From contig PMOQ01000019.1 of the NCBI GenBank assembly GCA_003161255.1, positions 1 to 64,000 on the forward strand: a stretch of DNA of 64,000 nt, given 5' to 3'. The stretch's first letter is position 1, and the number at the start of each line of letters is the position of its first letter. Made by a program: the position numbers and the translations under genes. The notes under the pieces were generated by a model. That model saw nothing but the letters and a program-made list of their open reading frames with translations, did not search any database and was not told the origin of the DNA. This DNA is from Acidimicrobiaceae bacterium. Its GTDB lineage: Bacteria > Actinomycetota > Acidimicrobiia > Acidimicrobiales > RAAP-2. Of the stretch, positions 16,987 to 24,726 are shown piece by piece.

Positions 16987-17049
16987 GCAACCGGTCTTTC
17001 GACGGACGGTGGTGTCTTGGCGGGGTCCGTCGAGGGACCGGCCGGTTGC
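16987..17049. terminator. Long imperfect hairpin after the His-rich gene
   Basis: GCAACCGGTC-TTT-CGACGGAC (16987-17007) pairs with GTCCGTCG-AGG-GACC and the flanking CCGGTTGC (about 17026-17049). The result is a stem of about 18 bp, interrupted by a 3-nt internal loop and a 4-nt bulge, with a loop of roughly 18 nt. The hairpin ends exactly at the stop codon of the His-rich gene on the minus strand. There is no T-run, so it may act as a Rho-dependent terminator, an RNA-stability element or an attenuator before the Fur-like gene. Confidence 0.45.
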
Positions 17050-17258
17050 TACGCGTGCTCGTGCTCGTGGTGATCCTCAAGGCTGACCTCGTGAACGTGC
17101 TCGTGCGCGTGGCCATCGTCCCCGTGAGGGTGCTCGTGGGTGACGTGCTCATGCTCGTGGCTGTCATGGGGGTGCGCGTGCGCATGGTCATGATGAGGGT
17201 GCTCGTGGTCGTGTGGTTCTTGGTGATCGTGCTCAGTGTTCACTTGCTTTCCTTTCAT
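17049..17258 (-). CDS. Small histidine-rich metal-binding protein
   Basis: A 69-residue peptide with 25 His and many Asp/Glu, arranged as HxH and HDH repeats (for example EHDHQEPHDHEHPHHDHAHA). It ends in HHEHEHA. There is no signal peptide or membrane segment and no recognisable domain. It resembles in style the His-rich tails and storage peptides (Hpn, HypB or SlyD tails) that hold Ni, Co or Zn. Its ATG overlaps the stop of the NmtR-like gene (ATGA), so it should be translated with that sensor. The strong coupling and composition argue that it is real rather than a chance open frame. Confidence 0.7.
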   Translation of the reverse strand: MKGKQVNTEHDHQEPHDHEHPHHDHAHAHPHDSHEHEHVTHEHPHGDDGHAHEHVHEVSLEDHHEHEHA

Positions 17259-17629
17259 GTCGGTATCCGAGAAATGGTTCCGGCGTGGCGGTGGCCCCGG
17301 CCGTCGCCTGCCACGTGATCCATGTGTCGAAGGGCTTCGTCGAGCAGGGCAGCGACGTGTGAGTCATAGAGGCCGTAAACGACGTGTCGGCCAGTGCGGG
17401 TCCCGACGACGAATCCGAGATCCCGGAGCACCCGCAGCTGATGCGAGACCGCGGGTTGTTCCATCTCAACCTCGGCGCTGAGTTCACCAACCGAGCACGA
17501 CCCGGCGCGCAGTCGGGCCAGTATCCGAACCCGACTCGCCGTCGAAAGAACCGCCATCACGCGGGCGACTTCCTGTGCCGCCTCCTGGGAGAGCGGGCTG
17601 CTGACCTCGGGATGGTTCGGCTCTCCCAT
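17255..17629 (-). CDS. ArsR/SmtB nickel-cobalt sensor, NmtR-like
   Basis: A 124-residue metal-responsive repressor closely resembling mycobacterial NmtR. MEQPAVSHQLRVLRDLGFVV is the recognition-helix block. LYDSHVAALLDEALRHMDHV keeps the Asp/His/His/His pattern of the alpha-5 Ni/Co site, and a His-containing tail (GRGHRHAG) follows, as in NmtR. The ATG at 17629 is chosen because it leaves the palindrome at 17648-17657 outside the gene. A GTG at 17659 would add ten residues (with HICACKHAH). It is divergent from the second NiCoT gene, its likely target. Confidence 0.9.
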   Translation of the reverse strand: MGEPNHPEVSSPLSQEAAQEVARVMAVLSTASRVRILARLRAGSCSVGELSAEVEMEQPAVSHQLRVLRDLGFVVGTRTGRHVVYGLYDSHVAALLDEALRHMDHVAGDGRGHRHAGTISRIPT

Positions 17630-17640
17630 GTGGGCATGTT

Positions 17641-17662
17641 TACATGCGCATATATGCACGTC
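17641..17662. promoter_or_regulatory. Candidate NmtR operator
   Basis: A perfect 10-bp palindrome GCATATATGC (17648-17657) lies within the AT-rich stretch TACATGCGCATATATGCACG, between the divergent nmtR-like and NiCoT genes. ArsR/SmtB proteins bind AT-rich imperfect palindromes of this kind overlapping promoters, so this is the best operator candidate for both genes. Confidence 0.5.
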
Positions 17663-17742
17663 AAGCGGCGTGGGGACTTACTGCGCCTCAGTCGCAATTG
17701 GGTTAGATTTCTATGAAGGAGCGACTCCAAAGGAAAGCCCGA

Positions 17743-18891
17743 GTGACCGACTCCATCGTCTACGAAACGATCCCCCAATCCCGCCTGGCCAAGCTCCGCA
17801 ATGGGCTCACGCCGCAGGAGTGGCTGCGGGTCGGGGGGATGGCGCTCGCGATCGTCTCGCTCAACGTCGTCGGCTGGGGACTGTTGGCTGCAGCGGTCGG
17901 CCACCACTTCCACATCTCGAAAACCGGACTGTTCGGGTTCGGAACGGGGGTCCTGGCGTACACACTCGGCATGCGGCACGCGTTCGACGCCGATCACATA
18001 GCCGCCATCGACAACACGACGAGGAAGCTCGTCAACGACGGCAAGCGACCCCTGAGCGTCGGGTTCTTCTTTTCGCTTGGGCACTCGACCGTCGTGTTCG
18101 TGCTCGCCGTGTTCCTGAACTTCGGCATCCGGGCCCTCGACGCACAGGTGGGGGACAACTCGTCCGCTCTCCACAAGACCACCAACGTCATCGGGACCTC
18201 GGTTTCGGGCGGCTTTCTCTACCTGATTGCTGCGCTCAACCTCATCGTGATGATCGGCATCGTGAAGGTCTACCGGGAGATGAAATCGGGGCGATACGAC
18301 AACGACGAGCTCGAGCGGCAACTGAGCAACCGTGGCCTGATGAACCGGTTCTTCGGCGGCTACGCGAAGCGGATCGACGCGCCATGGAAGATCTACCCGG
18401 TCGGCATCCTTTTCGGCCTCGGGTTCGACACCGCCACCGAGGTTGGCCTCCTCGTCCTCGCCGGGACCGCGGTGGCCGGCGGCCTGCCGTTCTACGCGAT
18501 CCTGTCGCTGCCGATTCTCTTCGCCGCCGGGATGAGCCTGTTCGACGCGCTGGACGGCTGCTTCATGAACTTCGCCTACGACTGGGCGTTCGCGAAACCC
18601 ATCCGGAAGGTCTTCTACAACCTGACCATCACCGGCCTCTCGGTCTTTGTCGCCTTCTTCATCGGCACCATCGAGATCCTCAGCCTGGTCGGGCAGGAGG
18701 CGAACCTGAACGACCCCTTCTTCAAGTTCGTCCAAGGCTTCAACATCAACACGGCGGGGTTTGCCATCGTCGGGGCGTTCGTCGCGACGTGGGTCGTCGC
18801 CCTCCTCTACTGGCGCTTGGCCAATGTCGAGGCGAAGTGGGACGCCAAGATGCTGCACCGTCAGTCCGCAGAGCGGGTCATGACCGGCTGA
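17743..18891 (+). CDS. NiCoT-family nickel/cobalt transporter, probably NmtR-controlled
   Basis: A 382-residue HoxN/NicT-type permease, paralogous to the one at 4441-5589. It has the signature HAFDADHIAAIDNTTRK, then FFSLGHSTVVFV, FGLGFDTATEV and DALDGCFMNFAYDWAFAK. The GTG at 17743 is chosen because AGGAAAG lies about 6 nt upstream; an ATG at 17713 in the same frame has no such site and would add ten residues. It is divergent from the NmtR-like sensor gene across a short region with a palindrome. Control by a Ni/Co sensor rather than by B12 suggests nickel, or general Ni/Co, supply. No riboswitch is seen here. Confidence 0.93.
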   Translation: MTDSIVYETIPQSRLAKLRNGLTPQEWLRVGGMALAIVSLNVVGWGLLAAAVGHHFHISKTGLFGFGTGVLAYTLGMRHAFDADHIAAIDNTTRKLVNDGKRPLSVGFFFSLGHSTVVFVLAVFLNFGIRALDAQVGDNSSALHKTTNVIGTSVSGGFLYLIAALNLIVMIGIVKVYREMKSGRYDNDELERQLSNRGLMNRFFGGYAKRIDAPWKIYPVGILFGLGFDTATEVGLLVLAGTAVAGGLPFYAILSLPILFAAGMSLFDALDGCFMNFAYDWAFAKPIRKVFYNLTITGLSVFVAFFIGTIEILSLVGQEANLNDPFFKFVQGFNINTAGFAIVGAFVATWVVALLYWRLANVEAKWDAKMLHRQSAERVMTG

Positions 18892-19094
18892 TCGGCTCGT
18901 TCGGTGGTGCCGGGCCCCAGAGTGATGAGCTCCTGTCCGCCCGGTCAGGATCGGTGAGACACCGATAACTACCATGATCGGCGGATCACCACTTCGGGAG
19001 GTGGGTTGGTGGGCCATCATGGGCCAGCGATGTACGAAACGAGCGGGTCTCACATGTGGACCCGCCTGACCGAGGGTCCGAACGTTCGGTGAGC

Positions 19095-20603
19095 ATGGTC
19101 CCCGCCGAGCCGCCCGTCCCAGGGTCGGACTTTCCCTATCTCGAAGCCACGGTCACCGGCCTGCAGGCCGAGATGGAGTCCGGTCGGCTGACCGCACGAT
19201 CGCTCGCGGGTGCCTACATCGAACGCATTCGGTCCCTCGACGAGCAGGGGCCGACCATCCGTTCGGTCCTTCAGGTGAACCCCGATTCGCTCGAGATCGC
19301 CGACATGCTCGACGAAGAACGACGGGCCAACCGGTTGCGGGGCCCCTTGCACGGCATTCCGGTCCTGCTGAAGGACAACATCGCCACGGCCGACCGCATG
19401 GACACGACGGCCGGATCGCTGGCGCTCGTGGGGGTCAAAGTTTTGCGCGACGCACACCTTGTCGTGCGCTTGCGCGAGGCGGGGGCGGTCATCCTCGGGA
19501 AGACGAACCTGAGTGAATGGGCCAACATCCGGTCAACCCGGTCCAGCAGCGGCTGGAGTGCCCGCGGCGGCCTGACCCGCAACCCGTACGCGCTCGACCG
19601 GAACACGAGCGGCTCGAGCTCGGGTTCGGCCGCCGCCATTGCGGCCAATCTGGCCGCCGTCGCGGTGGGCACCGAGACCGACGGGTCGATCGTCTCACCC
19701 TCCTCGGTCAACTGCCTGGTCGGAATGAAGCCCACCGTGGGCCTGGTCAGCCGGGACGGGATCATCCCGATCTCGAGCACGCAGGACACGGCGGGACCGA
19801 TGACCCGGACGGTCGCCGACGCGGCGGCCCTGCTGTCCGCGATTGCCGGACCGGACCCCCAGGACGGCTCCACGGCCAGTGCCCAGGCAATGGACTTCAC
19901 CCAGTTCCTGGATTCGGCCAGCCTTGAGGGGGCACGTCTGGGCGTGGTTCGAACGACGGCGGACCACCCGGATGTCCGCGAGGTATTCGGCCGGGCCCTG
20001 TCGACGCTCGGGACGGCGGGGGCGGTTCTCGTCGATCCGGTGGAGCTAGCCGACGCCCCCGAGGAGGACGAACTCATCGTTCTCCTCCACGAGCTGAAGG
20101 CGGGACTTCCCGTCTGGTTGGCCGAGTTTGCTCCCGACGCTCCGGTGACGAGCTTGAAGGACTTGATCGTCTGGAACGAACTGCACCGCGACGCGGAGAT
20201 GTCGTGGTTCGGGCAAGAGTTGTTCGAGCAGGCCGAGAACTGCGGGGGGTTGACGAGCGACGACTATGTGAAGGCGTTGTCCAGGTGCCGCCGGCAATCT
20301 CGCCAGAACATCGATGACGCGATCTCAGCCAACCAGCTCGACGCGCTGATCGCGCCGACGAGCGGGCCGGCGTGGAGCACCGACCTCGTGAACGGCGACC
20401 ACCACCTCGCCGGCTTCTCCAGTCCGGCGGCGGTTGCCGGCTACCCGCACATCACGGTTCCTGCGGGTTTTGCGCACGGCCTTCCGATGGGCCTCTCGTT
20501 TGTAGGCCCGGCTTGGAGCGAACGGGTGCTCATCGGCCTGGCCCACGCCTTTGAACACGCAGCGCAGGCCCGGCGCGCTCCGACGTTTCCTCCGACCCTG
20601 TAA
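19095..20603 (+). CDS. Amidase-signature family hydrolase
   Basis: A 502-residue amidase-signature enzyme, hydrolysing a C-N amide bond with a Ser-cisSer-Lys triad. The catalytic Lys is in GIPVLLKDNIATA, and the Gly/Ser-rich block is NTSGSSSGSAAAIAANLAAV with the following GTETDGSIVSPSS. The C-terminal HITVPAGF and PMGLSFVGPAWSE motifs are family-typical. These features match the group annotated as amidases or Glu-tRNA-amidotransferase-A-like; absence of GatB/GatC neighbours argues against GatA. ATG 19095 is the likely start, with GTG 19089 an alternative. The 200 bp upstream hold no gene. Confidence 0.9.
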   Translation: MVPAEPPVPGSDFPYLEATVTGLQAEMESGRLTARSLAGAYIERIRSLDEQGPTIRSVLQVNPDSLEIADMLDEERRANRLRGPLHGIPVLLKDNIATADRMDTTAGSLALVGVKVLRDAHLVVRLREAGAVILGKTNLSEWANIRSTRSSSGWSARGGLTRNPYALDRNTSGSSSGSAAAIAANLAAVAVGTETDGSIVSPSSVNCLVGMKPTVGLVSRDGIIPISSTQDTAGPMTRTVADAAALLSAIAGPDPQDGSTASAQAMDFTQFLDSASLEGARLGVVRTTADHPDVREVFGRALSTLGTAGAVLVDPVELADAPEEDELIVLLHELKAGLPVWLAEFAPDAPVTSLKDLIVWNELHRDAEMSWFGQELFEQAENCGGLTSDDYVKALSRCRRQSRQNIDDAISANQLDALIAPTSGPAWSTDLVNGDHHLAGFSSPAAVAGYPHITVPAGFAHGLPMGLSFVGPAWSERVLIGLAHAFEHAAQARRAPTFPPTL

Positions 20604-20672
20604 CCACCCACCGCGGTTCTGCGGTCCGGCCTCGGACCGCGAGATGGTGACCCGAGCGTTCGACGCGGAGGC

Positions 20673-21059
20673 CTATGCGAGGATCTCGGACACCCGATCG
20701 CTCGGGCGAGCGATCACCGCGCGATCACCCTTCATCACGACCGGTCGCTGCATCAAATCGGGATGCTTGAGCAACAGGTCAATGATCTGCTCGGGTGTCA
20801 CGAAGGCGGTGGGGTCGAGGCCGAGCGCCACGAATTTCGGGTCGGACGTCCGGACGAGCTCGGTCACCGGGTTGAGGAGCTTCGCGACGATCATCTCCAG
20901 AGTTTCCCGGTCTGGGGGTGTGACCAGGTATTCGACGACCTCGTGGTCGACCGATTGCTCCTTCAAAAGAACGAGTGCGCCCCGGCTGTTCGAACAACTC
21001 GGGTTATGGAAGATCGTGACGTCTCGGGCGCCGGATCGTTCGGTGTGTTTGTCTGACAA
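20673..21059 (-). CDS. ArsC-family arsenate-reductase-like protein
   Basis: A 128-residue thioredoxin-fold protein of the glutaredoxin-coupled ArsC/YfgD family. The active-site motif FHNPSCSNSRGAL near the N-terminus carries the catalytic Cys, and the conserved Arg-bearing loop MQRPVVMKGDRAVIARP is near the C-terminus. No ars operon surrounds it, so a general YfgD-like role is possible. The start is set by GAGGAGCC 7 nt before a TTG at 21059; no ATG or GTG lies in a suitable place. It is divergent from the CoA-transferase gene at 21199. Confidence 0.85.
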   Translation of the reverse strand: MSDKHTERSGARDVTIFHNPSCSNSRGALVLLKEQSVDHEVVEYLVTPPDRETLEMIVAKLLNPVTELVRTSDPKFVALGLDPTAFVTPEQIIDLLLKHPDLMQRPVVMKGDRAVIARPSDRVSEILA

Positions 21060-21198
21060 TCGAAGGCTCCTCGGTGGGCGAGCTCCGGAGGGGTATGGGG
21101 ACGGTAGCCGATTGTCGGGAACCGAAGGTCGTGACTCGTCGGGTGGCGGCCGATGACAGACTCGCGGCTGAGCGGCGCCTGGCGCGACTGGAGGGCAC

Positions 21199-22428
21199 AT
21201 GGTGACGAGCAACCGGACTGGGGCTGGCCCCTTGGACGGCATAAGGGTGCTCGACCTCACCTCGGTCGTGATGGGCCCCCTTGCGACTCAGGTGCTGGGT
21301 GATCTCGGAGCCGACGTGATCTCCATCGAAAGCGGACGTGGCGACACGAACCGGGGCATGGGGCCAGGACCGGTGCGTCAGCTTTCGGACGTCTCACTCA
21401 ACCTGCTACGCAACAAGCGAAACGTCGCCCTCGACCTGAAGGCGCCGTCCGGATTGGCCGCCGTGCTGCGGATCGCAGCCACGTGCGACGTGTTCGTGAC
21501 CAACCTGCGCCCCGGGCCGCTCGACCGGCTCGGTCTCGGCTACGACAGCGTCGCCGCCGTTCGGCCGGACGTGGTCTTTTGCCGGGCCCACGGGTTCCCT
21601 TCCGACAGCCTTCAGGCCGACGAGCCCGCGTACGACGACATCATCCAGGCTGCGGGCGGGGTGGCCGACGTCGTTCGACGCGCGACCGGCACACCGGCAA
21701 TGGCTCCGACGCTGGTCGCCGACAAGGTTTCGGGCCTCGTGCTGACATACGCAATCCTGGCGGCGCTCCTCCATCGGGAGCGCACCGGCGAGGGTCAGGA
21801 GATCGAGGTCCCCATGGTGGACGCCTTGCGTGCGTTCATGTTGGTCGAGCACGGCGCCGGTGCGATGAGCGGCGAGGACCGGGCGGAGCGCAAGACGGGA
21901 TACCAACGCATCCTGACGCCCGACCGCCGGCCGCAGCGGACCATCGACGGCTGGATCGCCACGTTCCCGTACCTGGATGCGCATTGGGCGGCGTTGCTCC
22001 GAGCGGGCGGACGGGACGATCTGGTCGGCGACCCGCGCCTGACACGGGAGGGCCGGTACCAGCACAGCTCGTTCATGTACTCGACCCTCGACTCGGTGAT
22101 GGCCACCCGCACCACCGAAGACTGGTTGGAGATCTGCCGCAGGGCGTCCATCCCGGCGGCGAAGTCGGCCGACCTGGACGACATCATCGACGCGCTGCCC
22201 GAAGCCGAGCATCCGGTGGCAGGCCCCTACAAGCTGGTGCCCCCGCCGGTCCGCTTCAGCAAGAGCCCGGCGTCGGTCCGCATCCATGCACCGCTCATCG
22301 GTCAGCACAACCGGGAGGTCCTCGAAGAGGTGGGCCTCACCGACGCAGAGATCACGGCACTCGAGGGGAGCGGTGTGCTCCGCACCCGGGGGAGCGCCGA
22401 CTCCGTGGCGGTGCAACCGGACCGCTAG
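21199..22428 (+). CDS. CoA-transferase family III (CaiB/BaiF)
   Basis: A 409-residue family III CoA-transferase, transferring CoA between acyl donors and acceptors. GIRVLDLTSVVMGPLATQVL opens the core, and LGADVISIESGRGD and NKRNVALDLK follow. PAYDDIIQAAGG (about residue 150) carries the catalytic Asp. The C-terminal linker region with EVPMVDALRAFMLVEH is intact, and the length is normal. It stands alone between the divergent ArsC-like gene and a convergent hypothetical gene. The acyl substrate cannot be deduced. Confidence 0.9.
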   Translation: MVTSNRTGAGPLDGIRVLDLTSVVMGPLATQVLGDLGADVISIESGRGDTNRGMGPGPVRQLSDVSLNLLRNKRNVALDLKAPSGLAAVLRIAATCDVFVTNLRPGPLDRLGLGYDSVAAVRPDVVFCRAHGFPSDSLQADEPAYDDIIQAAGGVADVVRRATGTPAMAPTLVADKVSGLVLTYAILAALLHRERTGEGQEIEVPMVDALRAFMLVEHGAGAMSGEDRAERKTGYQRILTPDRRPQRTIDGWIATFPYLDAHWAALLRAGGRDDLVGDPRLTREGRYQHSSFMYSTLDSVMATRTTEDWLEICRRASIPAAKSADLDDIIDALPEAEHPVAGPYKLVPPPVRFSKSPASVRIHAPLIGQHNREVLEEVGLTDAEITALEGSGVLRTRGSADSVAVQPDR

Positions 22429-22437
22429 CGCGGTTGG

Positions 22438-22791
22438 CTATACCGCCCCGCCCGGTTCGTACTGCTGCGCGGCCGAGCTGATGGCCTCCTGGGTCTTCAT
22501 GTCCGCTTGGCCGTTCACCGTGATGCTGGAGCCGAAGCCCCCGTCGCTCTCGAAGAGCGCGGTGATCCGGTAGCAGGTGGCGCCACCGAAGAGACCGGCG
22601 AACGGGATGATCCGCATGGGCCAACCGACGTGGCTCCACTCCCACGTCACCGAGTTATAGGAGGTGTCGATCTCCTTGTAATGGTCCGGGAGCCACGCCG
22701 GTCGGTTCGTCCGCCAGTGGGCCATTGCTGCGTCGGGCTGCTCGTGGGACTCAGTGAAATGTGCTGTGAGATTGCTGCTGAGGGCGCACAC
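22438..22791 (-). CDS. Hypothetical protein, last of a three-gene block
   Basis: A 117-residue protein I do not recognise. It has a central aromatic-rich stretch (NSVTWEWSHVGWPMRIIPFA), no signal peptide and no clear membrane segment. It starts at a GTG 2 nt after the stop of the SHOCT gene, so it is probably translated as part of that block. The spacing and the absence of a competing gene on the other strand are the main support. A shorter product from an internal ATG (MAHWRTNRP) is possible. Confidence 0.5.
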   Translation of the reverse strand: MCALSSNLTAHFTESHEQPDAAMAHWRTNRPAWLPDHYKEIDTSYNSVTWEWSHVGWPMRIIPFAGLFGGATCYRITALFESDGGFGSSITVNGQADMKTQEAISSAAQQYEPGGAV

Positions 22792-22793
22792 GA

Positions 22794-23423
22794 TTACAGC
22801 TCGTCGATCAGTTTTTGCTTCTTGGCCTGGTATTGCGCCTCGTCGATCAGTCCCGAATCCTTCAGCTGGTCGAGCTTTTGGATGCGGGACTGCGTGTCGG
22901 CCGCATATGTCATCGGGAGATCGACGCCGGGCTTGCCCTCACGCAGGTTCTTCATGGCCTGTTCCATGGCCGCGTTCGCGGCGCCACCGTAGGTTTGCGC
23001 GAGTCCCTGCTCAACAGCGGCCTGTGACCCACCGGCTGCTGCGATTGTCGCCTTCTGGGCGTCCCATTGCACGGCGATCGCCTGCGGGTTCTGCGCGCTG
23101 ATCTTGAGCGGGATCTCCATGCCGGCCGTGATTGCGGTCCGCATTCTCACCGTCGGGAATTCGTAATCGATCGTGTACGGCTCACCCCCGGGGGGGTGGA
23201 CCTCGATCGGGATCTGCATGTGGAACCGATTCCCCGGGACGGGTGAGACGAATCCCCGCACGATGCCCTTGGCGGCGATGCCGGTCTTCAGGATCTCCCG
23301 CTCACCGTTGTCGTCGAACGTTGAGTGGATGTCTCGGCGGGAGTCCTTCCAACTCGGCATCCCGCCGGCTTCGGCGGCGGTCTCCCTGATGTTCTTCAAA
23401 TCCTTGAACAATCCCAAGGTCAC
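22794..23423 (-). CDS. SHOCT-domain protein
   Basis: A 209-residue protein with a C-terminal SHOCT domain: IQKLDQLKDSGLIDEAQYQA and KKQKLIDEL is the classic short helical oligomerisation motif. The first about 130 residues contain PIEVHPPGGEPYTIDYEFPT and match a beta-rich domain also visible in its upstream neighbour, whose ADGDPYPATVKQSILPAW is similarly placed. The GTG at 23423 overlaps the upstream stop (GTGA). Function is unknown; SHOCT proteins are often membrane-associated or envelope-linked in Actinobacteria. Confidence 0.75.
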   Translation of the reverse strand: MTLGLFKDLKNIRETAAEAGGMPSWKDSRRDIHSTFDDNGEREILKTGIAAKGIVRGFVSPVPGNRFHMQIPIEVHPPGGEPYTIDYEFPTVRMRTAITAGMEIPLKISAQNPQAIAVQWDAQKATIAAAGGSQAAVEQGLAQTYGGAANAAMEQAMKNLREGKPGVDLPMTYAADTQSRIQKLDQLKDSGLIDEAQYQAKKQKLIDEL

Positions 23424-23824
23424 ACACCCCCATAGATCAGGGCCGACGTCCGGTCGTCGGGATCGAACTTGACAGTGACGGCCTCGCCGGCGGACAGCGT
23501 GTCGAGCCACGCCGGCAGGATCGACTGCTTGACCGTCGCCGGGTAGGGGTCGCCATCGGCCGGCTTGATGTTGAGGTCGATCTCGGTCTTGATCGAGCCG
23601 CTCATCGGGTCCGCCTCGCCGCGCCTGATGGCCGTGATGACCGCCGGAGCCTCGACGCCCGAAGCCTTCAGCTTCTGGGCGAGGTCGCGGAAGCGCAGCA
23701 TCTCGTCCATGTTGGTCGGAGCCGCCGTCGACACCCCGGCCGGCACGCCCTGCATGGTGCCCAGGTTGGCCATGGCGCTCTTGGCCTGGGCCTGAGCGTC
23801 CTTCATCTTGTCAAACAGTCCCAT
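23420..23824 (-). CDS. Small conserved-looking protein paired with SHOCT protein
   Basis: A 134-residue protein beginning MGLFDKMKDAQAQAKSAMAN, an amphipathic N-terminus like that of its downstream partner (LGLFKDLKNIRETAAEAGG). The rest is a predicted beta-rich module with GSIKTEIDLNIKPADGDPYP and AGEAVTVKFDPDDRTSALIY. The two genes overlap by 4 nt and seem to share an ancestral domain, with this one lacking the SHOCT tail. The ATG has AAGGAGAC a few nt upstream. No enzymatic motif is visible. Confidence 0.7.
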   Translation of the reverse strand: MGLFDKMKDAQAQAKSAMANLGTMQGVPAGVSTAAPTNMDEMLRFRDLAQKLKASGVEAPAVITAIRRGEADPMSGSIKTEIDLNIKPADGDPYPATVKQSILPAWLDTLSAGEAVTVKFDPDDRTSALIYGGV

Positions 23825-24078
23825 TTGTCTCCTTGGTGAGTGTGACTTCTCGCCTCGATTGGGCGTGAGCCCGTGAGTCGAGTGTGACGGCCGGCCACCG
23901 AGGGCGCATGAGTACGGCCCTACTCAATTTGGGCTGGATCCGTACTCGGGGCGCCTGACCGGCCACCCCCCGAACCAGGCCGCGAGGGCGCCGACCTGGA
24001 GGGGACGAGCGCCCGGATCGCTCGGGTTGCCGGAGACCCGGTGTTGTTGCGACCCCCTGGGCCGACCACACTGTGCCG

Positions 24079-24726
24079 ATGGACTCTCCCCAGGTTCCCG
24101 GTGGGCTGACCGTCGAGACCCTGACGATCGACGCGGCCACGTTGCAGGAGGCAGCGGGGGTGGCGACCGCGGCCTTCGCCGACGACGCGTTCTTCTGCTT
24201 CCTCAGCCCGAACGAACGCCTCCGACTTCGGGGCCTCAAGATCTACTGGCGGGGTGCGATCGGTGCCCTCGGGGATCGAGGGCTCGTTCTGGGGGTTCGG
24301 GCCGATGACGGAAAGCTCATTGGGGTGGCCGCCTTTGTGCAGCCCGGCGGGTATCCGCTGCCTGTGCTCGCGCAGATGAGGGAAGCTCGATTCGCGTTCT
24401 GGTCGCTGATCACACGCCCACCCGCCCTGGTGGCTGGGACCAAATACCTGGTTGCGATCGATAAGGCCCATCCCCGCGAGCCGCTCTGGTACCTCCAGTT
24501 GCTGGTGGTCGAGCCGACCGCCCAACGCGGGGGAGTCGGGGCGGCGCTGCAGGATCACGTCTACCGGATGGCCGACCGAGACCGGCTCCCGAGCTATCTC
24601 GAGACGCAGAAGGTCGAGAACCTGGCCTATTACCGCCGGTTCGGCTACGAGGTTGTCGACGAGCTCCACCCGGTAAAGAAGGGCCCGCCGCTGTGGACGA
24701 TGCGTCGCGAACCTCGCGCGACGTGA
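24079..24726 (+). CDS. GNAT-family N-acetyltransferase
   Basis: A 215-residue GCN5-related acetyltransferase. LWYLQLLVVEPTAQRGGVGA (about residues 137-156) is the acetyl-CoA-binding motif A with the Q/R-x-x-G-x-G/A pattern. NLAYYRRFGYEVVDE is the usual motif B ending. The acceptor is unknown. The start is taken as ATG 24079, two codons after a GTG at 24073. Its TGA overlaps the ATG of the iminopeptidase gene, so the pair is translationally coupled. Confidence 0.85.
   Translation: MDSPQVPGGLTVETLTIDAATLQEAAGVATAAFADDAFFCFLSPNERLRLRGLKIYWRGAIGALGDRGLVLGVRADDGKLIGVAAFVQPGGYPLPVLAQMREARFAFWSLITRPPALVAGTKYLVAIDKAHPREPLWYLQLLVVEPTAQRGGVGAALQDHVYRMADRDRLPSYLETQKVENLAYYRRFGYEVVDELHPVKKGPPLWTMRREPRAT

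Noticed and set aside
17627-17659. N-terminal extension HICACKHAH of the NmtR-like protein as a metal site
   Set aside because: Attractive, but the codons overlap the palindromic operator candidate and NmtR homologues start at the equivalent of the ATG at 17629.
21406-22416. 336-codon minus-strand frame opposite the CoA-transferase at 21199
   Set aside because: Antisense artefact; the plus-strand protein has intact catalytic motifs.
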